From SIG607 sp045590395 (GTDB lineage: Bacteria; Bacillota; Clostridia; Oscillospirales; Acutalibacteraceae), in the NCBI GenBank assembly GCA_045590395.1, contig JAZNQX010000070.1, positions 1 to 36,261 of the forward strand: a stretch of DNA of 36,261 nt. Reading direction: 5' to 3'. The translations under genes and the position numbers were made by a program. This document shows, in pieces, positions 17,986-24,485 of the stretch (positions are counted from its first letter, which is position 1; each line of letters opens with the position of its first letter). The notes under the pieces were generated by a model that was given only the letters and a program-made list of their open reading frames with translations, had not been told where the DNA came from and did not search any database.

Positions 17986-18483
17986 TTAATCAGCATACTT
18001 AGCCAGAATTCCGGGAACATCTGCACCGGTAAGTCTGCCGTAAACATCTTCATTAACAGTAAGAACGGGTGCAAGACCGCAAGCGCCTATACAACGGCAG
18101 GCAGTAAGAGAGAACTTTCCGTCCTCAGTGCACTCGTCAGCACCTATACCAAGAGCCTCCTCAAGCTTTTCCATAAGCTCGCCGGCGCCCTTAACGTAAC
18201 AAGCGGTACCAAGACATACAGAGATGTTGTACTTGCCCTTTGGTGAAAGGGAGAACTGAGCATAGAAGGTTGCTACGCCGAAGATTTTTTCCATAGGTAT
18301 TTCCATACCCTCAGAAATCATCTCCTGAACTTCCATAGGAAGATATCCGTAGATATCCTGAGCTTCCTGCATTACGGCAATAAGACGGCTTTTGTCGTGC
18401 TTATTTGCTTCAATTACTTCAAGAAGCTTCTTTTCCTGCTCCGGAGTACCCTTAAAGGGGTAGTTGCTTATTTTCTTTTGCAT
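17986..18483 (-). CDS. hndA: NuoE-like 2Fe-2S subunit of the hydrogenase (HndA/HydC)
   Basis: I start this gene at 18483 (165 residues), which has AAGGAGG 9 nt upstream. The frame is open to 18555, but that stretch lies between promoter and ribosome site. The helical N-terminal part (YLPMEVQEMISEGMEIP) and the thioredoxin-like C-terminal domain match NuoE. The 2Fe-2S ligands are CLGTACYV and CRCIGACG. It transfers electrons between HndC and the other centres. It is the first gene of the ten-gene operon. Confidence 0.93.
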   Translation of the reverse strand: MQKKISNYPFKGTPEQEKKLLEVIEANKHDKSRLIAVMQEAQDIYGYLPMEVQEMISEGMEIPMEKIFGVATFYAQFSLSPKGKYNISVCLGTACYVKGAGELMEKLEEALGIGADECTEDGKFSLTACRCIGACGLAPVLTVNEDVYGRLTGADVPGILAKYAD

Positions 18484-18567
18484 TTGCCATATCCTCCTTA
18501 GCAAAATATTCAGCTGGCAGTCTGCGCAAAACAGACTGTGCGCAGAATACTCCATACTATGTCATAA

Positions 18568-18596
18568 AGTATAGCATATTCTTTAAAATATTTCTA
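18568..18596 (-). promoter_or_regulatory. Candidate promoter of the hydrogenase operon
   Basis: On the minus strand, TATACT (18568-18573) has a TGC extension, with TAGAAA (4 of 6 consensus bases) 17 bp upstream. Confidence 0.55.
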
Positions 18597-18642
18597 CCCC
18601 TTTTTTGAAAAAATGTTATTTTTTTAACATATTTTTTCAAAT

Positions 18643-18671
18643 TTGACTAAATTTGTGTTTTGTAATATAAT
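18643..18671 (+). promoter_or_regulatory. Promoter of the RNA methyltransferase gene
   Basis: TTGACT (18643-18648), a 17 bp spacer and TATAAT (18666-18671), 24 bp before the ATG. Confidence 0.8.
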
Positions 18672-18695
18672 AGTCAGGCGATTGGAAGTGATAAA

Positions 18696-19583
18696 ATGGA
18701 ATTTTTTAAAGAAAAAATAACCTCTGTTTACAGCAAAGAAATAAGTGAAAAAATATTTGAGGGTTCACTTAAAAAGCGTAAAACCACCCTTCGCATAAAC
18801 ACCTTAAAAACAACTAAAAAAAATGTATTAAGCATTTTAAAAAGTGAAAATATAAATTTTAAGATAAGCAATTTTTCGGATACCGCCCTTATAATAGAAT
18901 CAGGAGAAGAAAAGATAAGAACACTTCCCTGCTTTGAAGAAGGTGAAATTTACCTGCAAAGCCTTTCTTCACAGCTGCCGCCGCTTCTTCTCTCTCCAAA
19001 AGAAAAGCAGGACATACTTGATATGACCGCCGCCCCCGGCGGAAAGACCAGCCAGATAGCTATGCTTTGCAACAATAAATGTAATATAACCGCTTGTGAA
19101 ATGAACTTAAACCGCGCAGAAAGGCTTAAGTATAACCTAAATAGACAGGGCGTTACCTGCGCAAATGTTATGGTTACCGATGCAAGACGGCTTGAAAGCT
19201 ATTTTTCCTTTGATAAAATTTTACTTGATGCTCCCTGCTCAGGCAGCGGAACTTTAAACCTTAATAACCCTAAAAGCTTTTCGGGATTTACGAGTGCTCT
19301 TATAAACAAATGTATTTCGGCGCAAACCGCCCTTTTAGATAAAGCCCTTTCGATACTGAAATCGGGCGGCGAAATGGTATACTCTACCTGCTCGATACTT
19401 CCGGAAGAAAACGAGAGGATTGTAGAAAAATTACTCAAAAAGCATAACTGCTCTACTATTGCACCGAATGAAGAACTGATAAAAGACCTACCCCTTCTCC
19501 CCTGTTCACTTGAAAACGCTGTCTGTGTCTGCCCAAATGAAGAATATGAAGGCTTTTTCCTTGTGAAGATAAAGAAAATGTAA
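18696..19583 (+). CDS. RsmB/NOP2/Sun-family RNA m5C methyltransferase
   Basis: This 295-residue protein transfers a methyl group from SAM to C5 of cytosine in RNA. The SAM-binding motif is MTAAPGGKTSQIA (about 110-122). The catalytic motifs are DAPCSGSG (near 172) and STCSILPEENE (near 230), giving the two Cys of m5C enzymes. It lacks the NusB-like N-terminal domain of full RsmB (about 430-450 residues), so the exact rRNA target is uncertain. Its stop codon abuts the -35 box of the first small-RNA unit with no gap, and it has no terminator of its own; the unit A1 hairpin would have to serve. Confidence 0.9.
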   Translation: MEFFKEKITSVYSKEISEKIFEGSLKKRKTTLRINTLKTTKKNVLSILKSENINFKISNFSDTALIIESGEEKIRTLPCFEEGEIYLQSLSSQLPPLLLSPKEKQDILDMTAAPGGKTSQIAMLCNNKCNITACEMNLNRAERLKYNLNRQGVTCANVMVTDARRLESYFSFDKILLDAPCSGSGTLNLNNPKSFSGFTSALINKCISAQTALLDKALSILKSGGEMVYSTCSILPEENERIVEKLLKKHNCSTIAPNEELIKDLPLLPCSLENAVCVCPNEEYEGFFLVKIKKM

Positions 19584-19760
19584 TTGACAATATCAAAAAG
19601 CTGTGCTACGCTCAACTTGTTGGACTTGTAGGCGTATTTTCCGCGGTTGGTTTCAATTATTTGAGTATACTGCGCACGAGACAAGTCCGTCATTATCGGA
19701 GGTAGGATAGCCTGTTATAGAATTCTCTGAAATTCCAGCAGGCGTGCTTCCGATATTTTT
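19584..19760 (+). ncRNA. Array unit A1: promoter + structured RNA + terminator
   Basis: TTGACA (19584-19589), 17 bp, TACGCT (19607-19612). RNA start is expected near 19619. Domain I is closed by GGACTTGT (19622-19629) / ACAAGTCC (19681-19688). Domain II is a terminator-like hairpin, TCGGA/TCCGA (19696-19700 / 19749-19753) and GCCTG/CAGGC (19710-19714 / 19739-19743), then a T run. A GGATAG element (19705-19710) lies in its 5' arm. It is homologous to unit A6, gap-free over 86 nt. Confidence 0.75.
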
Positions 19761-19765
19761 ATAAA

Positions 19766-19948
19766 TTGACATAAGACCTATTTTTATATATAATTTAACT
19801 AAGGAAAGCAATTCATTTGATAGTGAAGGCACAAGGCTGCCGGAACTTCTTAGTGATTTGTCTTTCTATATTCAAGACACCGTTTGTAAGCGCGTAACCT
19901 ACGGGCCGCGCTAAACCGTTAATTCGGTTGGCGGTGTCTTGATTTTTT
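19766..19948 (+). ncRNA. Array unit A2: promoter + structured RNA + strong terminator
   Basis: Perfect consensus promoter TTGACA (19766-19771), 17 bp, TATAAT (19789-19794). A first hairpin (GAAG...CTTC inside ACTAAG/CTTAGT, 19798-19854) is followed by a three-way junction. The junction is closed by a perfect 10 bp stem (19873-19882 / 19932-19941), with inner stems AGCGCG/CGCGCT and AACCG/CGGTT and a T6 tail. Bases 19913-19939 are identical to 23820-23846 inside the polyprotein gene. Confidence 0.78.
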
Positions 19949-20046
19949 AAAATATTTATGATATACTGCATACGGAAGCTGACTTAGGGATTTTCGTCGA
20001 ATGATTTTCATTCGGTGGGGTCCCCATGAGGTCAGCTTCTTTTTTA
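19939..20046 (+). ncRNA. Array unit A3: promoter + hairpin RNA
   Basis: TTGATT (19939-19944) overlaps the A2 terminator tail. After 17 bp comes TATACT (19962-19967) with a TGA extension. The RNA is closed by a perfect 9 bp stem, GAAGCTGAC (19975-19983) / GTCAGCTTC (20031-20039), then T6. Inner hairpins are CGAATG/CATTCG and GGGG/CCCC. Its terminator end is shared with unit A11. Confidence 0.72.
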
Positions 20047-20082
20047 TATTAGTAATGCGGTATACTATTTTCTGTTTATGTA

Positions 20083-20181
20083 TTGACAACAGACTTCGTT
20101 CAGCTTATAATATCAGCAGAAGAGTTATCGTTGATATTGCTCTGGTATTGGACCGGAGAAATGCCCTGCGATGGCTCTTTT
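20083..20181 (+). ncRNA. Array unit A4: consensus promoter + hairpin RNA
   Basis: TTGACA (20083-20088), 17 bp, TATAAT (20106-20111), a perfect match to consensus. An 11 bp stem (20120-20130 / 20169-20179, two G-U pairs) encloses CTCTGG/CCGGAG. Only four T follow, so termination may be weak. Confidence 0.68.
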
Positions 20182-20212
20182 ACCTTATTCAGAACAAACA
20201 CTTTAAAAAATA

Positions 20213-20318
20213 TTGCTTTTTAAAAAGAATTATGATACACTTTATAGAGACATTGTCTGTTGGCGACAAGCCTGAGTTATTTTCAACTCCGCCCGCCCTT
20301 TCAGCAGTGTCTTTTTTT
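20213..20318 (+). ncRNA. Array unit A5: extended -10 promoter + three-way-junction terminator RNA
   Basis: Weak TTGCTT (20213-20218), 17 bp, TACACT (20236-20241) with a TGA extension. AGACATTG (20248-20255) pairs with CAGTGTCT (20305-20312), then T7. Two inner hairpins, TGTC/GACA and GAGTT/AACTC, give the same three-way layout as A2 and the embedded unit at 23736. Confidence 0.68.
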
Positions 20319-20397
20319 CGTCAAAAACCATTTGTGTGCCCTTTTCATTTAAAAAATCAGGATTAACAGAACTATATGTAAACTCCTTATCATAGTC

Positions 20398-20583
20398 TTG
20401 ACAAAATCAAAAAGCTGTGCTACACTCAACTTGTCGACATTTGAGGCGTAATTTCCTCGATACGCAGTTTTAAACTGAGAGTATTGAGCACGTGATGATG
20501 TCGACATTATCGAATCTGGATAGAAACTGTGTAACGTTAATTGTAGCCTATTAACATTCAGTCAGTCTTGGATTCTTTTTTTA
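20398..20583 (+). ncRNA. Array unit A6: homologue of unit A1
   Basis: TTGACA (20398-20403), 17 bp, TACACT (20421-20426); the spacer is nearly identical to that of A1. Stem GTCGACAT (20433-20440) / ATGTCGAC (20498-20505) sits in the same register as the A1 stem but with different base pairs. The GGATAG element recurs at 20518-20523. The terminal stem GAATC/GATTC (20512-20516 / 20571-20575) precedes T7. Confidence 0.77.
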
Positions 20584-20587
20584 TATC

Positions 20588-20764
20588 TTGACTTTGCATA
20601 TTTTTTAAAATATAATACCCTTGTGGAGCTGATAGCCGTTTTGGACGTACGCCTCTTGGGCTTTTATGGTCATCGAGAAGTTCAGTTCCTCATTTTAGGC
20701 AATCCGTTTGAAGTGTTGGGATGTTTCTTCCCGGTGGCACTTCCTTCGGGTTGCCTTCTTTTTT
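20588..20764 (+). ncRNA. Array unit A7: promoter + two-domain RNA
   Basis: TTGACT (20588-20593), 17 bp, TATAAT (20611-20616). Domain I is closed by GGAGCTGA (20625-20632) / TCAGTTCC (20682-20689). Domain II is closed by GGCAATCCG (20698-20706) / CGGGTTGCC (20747-20755), with an inner GAAGTG/CACTTC hairpin and a T-rich tail. The two-domain plan matches A1 and A6, without sequence similarity in the stems. Confidence 0.73.
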
Positions 20765-20791
20765 CTGCATTTCCAAACAGCCAAATTGCCA

Positions 20792-21008
20792 TTGACAATA
20801 TTAACTGTTTATGGTAGCTTAATTATCAAGGTAGGTTTTCTGTTGTAGAACATTTGAATTTTATTCAAATAGTTCACATACGCGGGACCTACTTCTATTA
20901 GACATTGGTGGTACTTTACGTATCGTTTACAACAGTATGTAAGACTTGCCGAATGTCCGTTTTAAGCTCCTCGGCCCCTGTCGTAAGCAGGTCAGCTTGG
21001 GAGTTTTA
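20792..21008 (+). ncRNA. Array unit A8: promoter + multi-hairpin RNA
   Basis: TTGACA (20792-20797), 17 bp, TAGCTT (20815-20820) with a TGG extension. Stems are AGGTAGGT (20829-20836) / ACCTACTT (20887-20894) around a long ATTTGAAT/ATTCAAAT hairpin, GACATT (20901-20906) / AATGTC (20952-20957), and a final CTCC/GGAG hairpin before TTTT at about 21004-21007. Confidence 0.62.
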
Positions 21009-21019
21009 TAAAAAATACT

Positions 21020-21156
21020 GCCTGATGCGGCGGCTGTATCTAATACAGTTTGACCGCCATTTACGGGCGGTGTTTAACGCAAAGACTGGTATCAGGCTTG
21101 TCGATGCTTGATTTTTTCAAGTATGGTATTGCCCGTGACGCCGGTCTTTGTTTTTT
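21020..21156 (+). ncRNA. Array unit A9: structured segment with strong terminator, promoter not found
   Basis: GCCTGAT (21020-21026) pairs with ATCAGGC (21091-21097) around CTGTAT/ATACAG and CCGCC/GGCGG hairpins. A 10 bp terminator stem (21080-21089 / 21141-21150, one G-U) with T6 crosses it, so the two would form a pseudoknot or exclude each other. I see no -35/-10 pair at the right spacing, so this may be the 3' part of the A8 transcript. Confidence 0.55.
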
Positions 21157-21171
21157 GTCAACCAATTACTA

Positions 21172-21272
21172 TTGACAGAGTTTTTATTTTGTGGTACACT
21201 GACAATAGAGTTGGAATTCTGCCCCGAACCTTTCTTAATGTTTGAGTTCACTTGGACGTTTCCAACTTTTTT
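21172..21272 (+). ncRNA. Array unit A10: promoter + hairpin RNA
   Basis: TTGACA (21172-21177), 17 bp, TACACT (21195-21200) with a TGG extension. AGTTGGAA (21209-21216) pairs with TTCCAACT (21260-21267), then T6; GAAC/GTTC lies inside. The block TTACTATTGACAG around the -35 box is the same as in both units embedded in the polyprotein gene. Confidence 0.73.
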
Positions 21273-21304
21273 GTTTTTAAGCCTTACAAAGCATTATTTT
21301 TATG

Positions 21305-21408
21305 TTGATATTTTTGCACTAATGGGGTATACTATTATTAGAGGTTGACCACTTTATATCTGAAGCACCGTTTTCGGTGTGAGGTAGGTACAGGTCAGCT
21401 TCTTTTTT
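21305..21408 (+). ncRNA. Array unit A11: promoter + hairpin RNA
   Basis: TTGATA (21305-21310), 17 bp, TATACT (21328-21333). GAGGTTGACC (21341-21350) pairs with GGTCAGCTTC (21393-21402) using two G-U pairs, then T6. A CACCG/CGGTG hairpin lies inside. Its 3' arm and tail match those of A3. Confidence 0.73.
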
Positions 21409-21409
21409 C

Positions 21410-21508
21410 ATGACATTAGCGGTTAATTATGTTATATTGACCCTCGGCAGAATCATTCTTCCTACGTTGGGAGCCTCGCTCACCATAGTAAAAGATGATT
21501 CTGTTTTT
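21410..21508 (+). ncRNA. Array unit A12: promoter + hairpin RNA
   Basis: ATGACA (21410-21415), 17 bp, TATATT (21433-21438). CAGAATCAT (21448-21456) pairs perfectly with ATGATTCTG (21495-21503), then T5. GAGC/GCTC lies inside. Bases 21411-21430 are identical to 21511-21530 in A13. Confidence 0.73.
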
Positions 21509-21509
21509 C

Positions 21510-21685
21510 TTGACATTAGCGGTTAATTATAGTACACTATCTTTCACAAGGCTAATGACTTTGTCCCGCTCGGAAGGTTGTATTCCTATGCTCGATAAAT
21601 TATAGTTTACCTTGTCAGACTTTTTGTTAACAGTTGTCGGAGATTTATGCAGCCGAGAATTAACTTGCAGAAAGTCTTTAATTTT
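21510..21685 (+). ncRNA. Array unit A13: promoter + two-domain RNA
   Basis: TTGACA (21510-21515), 17 bp, TACACT (21533-21538). Domain I is ACAAGG (21546-21551) / CCTTGT (21610-21615). Domain II is AGACTTT (21617-21623) / AAAGTCT (21671-21677), enclosing GTTAA/TTAAC and TCGG/CCGA. The T tract after it is broken. This is the last unit before the convergent polyprotein gene. Confidence 0.65.
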
Positions 21686-21713
21686 ATAAAAACAACCTCT
21701 GAGTTTCTCAGAG
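21685..21713 (-). terminator. Terminator of the polyprotein fragment gene
   Basis: CTCTGAG (21697-21703) / CTCAGAG (21707-21713) with a 3 nt loop. On the minus strand it is followed by GGTTGTTTTTAT. The 13 bp AACAACCTCTGAG at 21691-21703 recurs at 24790-24802. Confidence 0.8.
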
Positions 21714-21718
21714 ATTTT

Positions 21719-24274
21719 CTATTTTAAATTCTGTTTTCTTAAGTAAATATTTACCGTCTGTCCGGCACGTGTAGCCATTTCACTTATTTCGCATACCAAC
21801 TTCATAACAGCTCTGGCGTCATTCTGCTCGGCCGCCATTCTAAGTAAGGTTTCACCAATAGCTATATGCTTTTTACCTACCTTGCCGTCACCGTTTACGG
21901 CCGCTTCCCATTGCTTTACAGCCGTACCGTCCTGTACCGCTAAATCTGCTTGGGTTTGAGCCTTCTTGTTAGATATTCTTTTGTAAGATAAAGCATTTTT
22001 TAAAACCTCTGCCAAAACATCCGTTTCAATATCTTCAGGTAATATACCACTTTCAATAATGGTCCTTACCATTCGCCTTACATATTCATCGTCAGTAACC
22101 TTCTTTGGTATCTGTTTTTTGTTTTCGGCAAGCTCACCTGTTTCAAAAGCACCATATTCCCCTACAGCTTTCTTTCTTATGTTCTCTATTTCGGCATCAT
22201 ATTCTTCCTTGGTTATTTCACCCTTAAAATACTTATTAGTGACTTTTGTAGCCTCTTCAGGTATAACGATGCCTTCATTATCAGAACTGCTATTTTCTTC
22301 AGGAACTTTCTCAGTTTCTTCCCTTTCAGAAACATTTTCCTCAAGGTCTATGGAATGTTTTTCGTTTTCCTGCATAGAATTACTATTGACAGAAGTATCT
22401 TTTTGTGTTACTCTGTTATCGGAAACTGTACCATGACTCGCTTCGGGCGTATTGTCAGCGGCTTGTTCAGCTGTCGGCGTGGCAAGGTTTCCTTTTTTAT
22501 TTATGTATGCTGTTTGCACAAATAAATCTAAATGTTTGTCAGATACTACAGCTGTTACTGTCATTCCATCTTTGACAAAGTTTATAGCCGCTTTACCATT
22601 ATATAGTTTATCGGAAAGTTTTATTGTATCAGGCGACTCAATAACGGTTGGAATGTACAAGAAATCGTTAGGCATTACTGCTCGTTGTCCACGCTTAATT
22701 TCCGTGTCTTCATCTCCGTGGTCCTTAGTAATTTTCCTTATTTCGTTAGCTGATAAAGAACAATTATAATTGGCAACATCTATACCTGTATGATATTTGA
22801 TAAAATTTCCAAGTTCTACTGATACCTTACCAAAATACAACTTTTTATTTGTGTTTTTTATACTCAATGCATTGTATATAAACTCCTTAAATTGAGTATC
22901 ATTTTCATAAATCACAATTCTTTTGCTGTTTTTCCAGTTATCTATTTCATGTTCCGTATATTTTTGCAACGAGAATTTATTACCTCCGCCCTGGGCGGTT
23001 TTATTTTTGCCTATTTTGGAATCATAAACCTGTTTTAAGCGGCGTTCGAGATATTCAAGTTCGTCAGCTTCTGTAGCCTTATTAAAGGTTTGTTTTATAT
23101 GGTAAATAAAATTCCTTATAAGGTCCATAAATCTGTCAAATACCGTTCTCTGCTTCTCTGCAAGCTCTTTTAATGCTTCAATACATTCAGTTTCACTCTC
23201 TCGGCTTAAAAGTCTTTTAGAAACAAAATTACATATCATCTCCCTTTCAGCCGCTTCACCGTCGAATTCAGCACGCTCTTCATCATTCATTTCCTCAGAG
23301 TTCTTATATACTTCATATATATGACCTCTGTATATAAGCACTGCATCCTTGCCGGTAGCCGCTTCCCCAATAATACCCTTCTTCTTAAGCTCGTTTATTT
23401 CTTCTTCACAGAACTTTATAAAATTCTCACTGCTATTAAACAGATACTCTTTAAACTTCTTATACAGCCTTCTGTTCTCAAGGTCGTGGGTGAATTCGTG
23501 CTTTAACACCTCAATATACATTTCGGTAAGAGTAAGGTTCGGATTAATAAATACCGTTCTTGTGTCAGGGTTGTATTTTCCTCTTTTTATTCCTTCATCC
23601 CATTCAAGCGATAAACCAAATAAATCACAAAGACTCTTAACCTTTTCTTGCCGTTCGCCCTGCTTTTTCCTATCCGCTTCCGAAATTTCTTTAGCTTTAG
23701 AGGTATTATTTTCACTTTCCTGCATAGACTTACTATTGACAGTAGACTTATTTTGGTCTATAATGTCAGTAGAGACATCGTTTTTTAGAGCGTATCCCTC
23801 GTTTGGTTTGGGGCGCTCCAAACCGTTAATTCGGTTGGCGGTGTCTCTTTTTTTGCTCCAATCTGTTATGTCATAAATATGATAACCGCCATCGTATTTC
23901 GACCTGCCAACATTTAAAAATAGGGCAAACCTTTTTCCTTCGAATTCGACATTTATGCCATAATATGCAAAATAATCAAATTTATTATGAATAACATTAG
24001 TATCCTCTGCAAGTTTCACAGCGTTTTTTATTATTTCTTCTAATTGTGCAATTTCGGCCGTTCTTTTCTTGTTAGCTTGATATGCTATATGCTTTGCATC
24101 TCTTTTATCTATAATCGCATTTAGGCCGTCACTAAGTCTTAATTTTTTGTTGCCAAATTTTTCAAAAATAAAGTCTCTTATAACTTTATATTTTGATTCA
24201 GAAGAAGATTTAATTCTTTCCGCCAATTCACTTTTTTCTGATAAAACTATAGTTGGTAAATTATTAATATCCAC
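21719..24274 (-). CDS. Fragment of a giant polyvalent (phage/ICE-type) protein with nuclease-like and zincin domains
   Basis: This 851-codon frame is a string of modules joined by low-complexity linkers. Residues ~30-138 look like a small BECR/RelE-like nuclease-type domain (GINVEFEGKRFALFLNVG, GGYHIYDI). Residues ~205-400 hold a zinc metallopeptidase-like domain with HEFTH at 259-263. Residues ~436-590 resemble a second BECR-type domain (VVSDKHLDLFVQTAY). Residues ~700-851 match the helical region found inside huge polyvalent helicase proteins of Clostridia mobile elements (SYKRISNKKAQ, MATRAGQ) and stop abruptly. The GTG start lacks a spaced ribosome site, and the frame stays open 36 codons further with linker-like sequence until two stops (24383-24388). 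I therefore read it as an internal fragment, perhaps no longer expressed. Two linkers encode VNSxSMQE repeats that overlap antisense RNA units. Domain names come from memory of the families, without alignment. Confidence 0.6.
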   Translation of the reverse strand: MDINNLPTIVLSEKSELAERIKSSSESKYKVIRDFIFEKFGNKKLRLSDGLNAIIDKRDAKHIAYQANKKRTAEIAQLEEIIKNAVKLAEDTNVIHNKFDYFAYYGINVEFEGKRFALFLNVGRSKYDGGYHIYDITDWSKKRDTANRINGLERPKPNEGYALKNDVSTDIIDQNKSTVNSKSMQESENNTSKAKEISEADRKKQGERQEKVKSLCDLFGLSLEWDEGIKRGKYNPDTRTVFINPNLTLTEMYIEVLKHEFTHDLENRRLYKKFKEYLFNSSENFIKFCEEEINELKKKGIIGEAATGKDAVLIYRGHIYEVYKNSEEMNDEERAEFDGEAAEREMICNFVSKRLLSRESETECIEALKELAEKQRTVFDRFMDLIRNFIYHIKQTFNKATEADELEYLERRLKQVYDSKIGKNKTAQGGGNKFSLQKYTEHEIDNWKNSKRIVIYENDTQFKEFIYNALSIKNTNKKLYFGKVSVELGNFIKYHTGIDVANYNCSLSANEIRKITKDHGDEDTEIKRGQRAVMPNDFLYIPTVIESPDTIKLSDKLYNGKAAINFVKDGMTVTAVVSDKHLDLFVQTAYINKKGNLATPTAEQAADNTPEASHGTVSDNRVTQKDTSVNSNSMQENEKHSIDLEENVSEREETEKVPEENSSSDNEGIVIPEEATKVTNKYFKGEITKEEYDAEIENIRKKAVGEYGAFETGELAENKKQIPKKVTDDEYVRRMVRTIIESGILPEDIETDVLAEVLKNALSYKRISNKKAQTQADLAVQDGTAVKQWEAAVNGDGKVGKKHIAIGETLLRMAAEQNDARAVMKLVCEISEMATRAGQTVNIYLRKQNLK
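22386..22498 (+). ncRNA. Embedded unit E1, antisense to the polyprotein gene
   Basis: TTGACA (22386-22391), 17 bp, TACTCT (22409-22414) with a TGT extension. GGAAAC (22421-22426) pairs with GTTTCC (22487-22492), then T6; CTCG/CGGG and CAGC/GCTG lie inside. It spans codons ~593-630 of the opposite-strand gene, just after the second nuclease-like domain. On the coding strand the hairpin is followed by no T run, so it would not stop that transcript. Confidence 0.68.
23736..23854 (+). ncRNA. Embedded unit E2, antisense to the polyprotein gene
   Basis: Perfect promoter TTGACA (23736-23741), 17 bp, TATAAT (23759-23764). GAGACATCG (23772-23780) pairs with CGGTGTCTC (23839-23847), then T7. Inner stems GAGCG/CGCTC and AACCG/CGGTT give a three-way junction like A2, with which it shares 27 identical bases. 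It spans codons ~141-179 of the opposite-strand gene, right after the first nuclease-like domain. Confidence 0.75.
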
Positions 24275-24399
24275 CTCACCGCTCTCAGCGGTGTTTTCTT
24301 TTTTAGCGGCAGCTTCCTTTTCCTTTATATACTGTGAATACGGAATATCTCCTGCCTCAGCTTCCTGCTCTGCAGTGGTTTTTTATCACCAATAAAATG

Positions 24400-24427
24400 T
24401 TGACATATCTTATTTCTTTGTTATACT
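24400..24427 (+). promoter_or_regulatory. Promoter of the small membrane protein gene
   Basis: TTGACA (24400-24405), a 16 bp spacer and TATACT (24422-24427). It starts within the region just upstream of the divergent polyprotein fragment. Confidence 0.6.
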
Positions 24428-24485
24428 TATTTATATCATCAAATCTTATTAATAGAATCTTTATCTTTAAGGAAGGTAATTCAAA

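Noticed and set aside
20001..20366. 121-codon plus-strand frame inside the array
   Set aside because: It runs through a terminator tail, two promoters and several hairpins, has no ribosome site and no protein-like composition. The other short frames in 20600-21350 fail for the same reasons.
19584..21690. The array as a CRISPR array
   Set aside because: There is no constant repeat separated by equal spacers, no cas gene is near, and each unit has its own promoter and terminator.
19584..21690. The array as an integron cassette array or a tRNA/T-box cluster
   Set aside because: There is no integrase and no attC-like core sites, no tRNA cloverleaf, and no T-box consensus or regulated gene downstream of the units.
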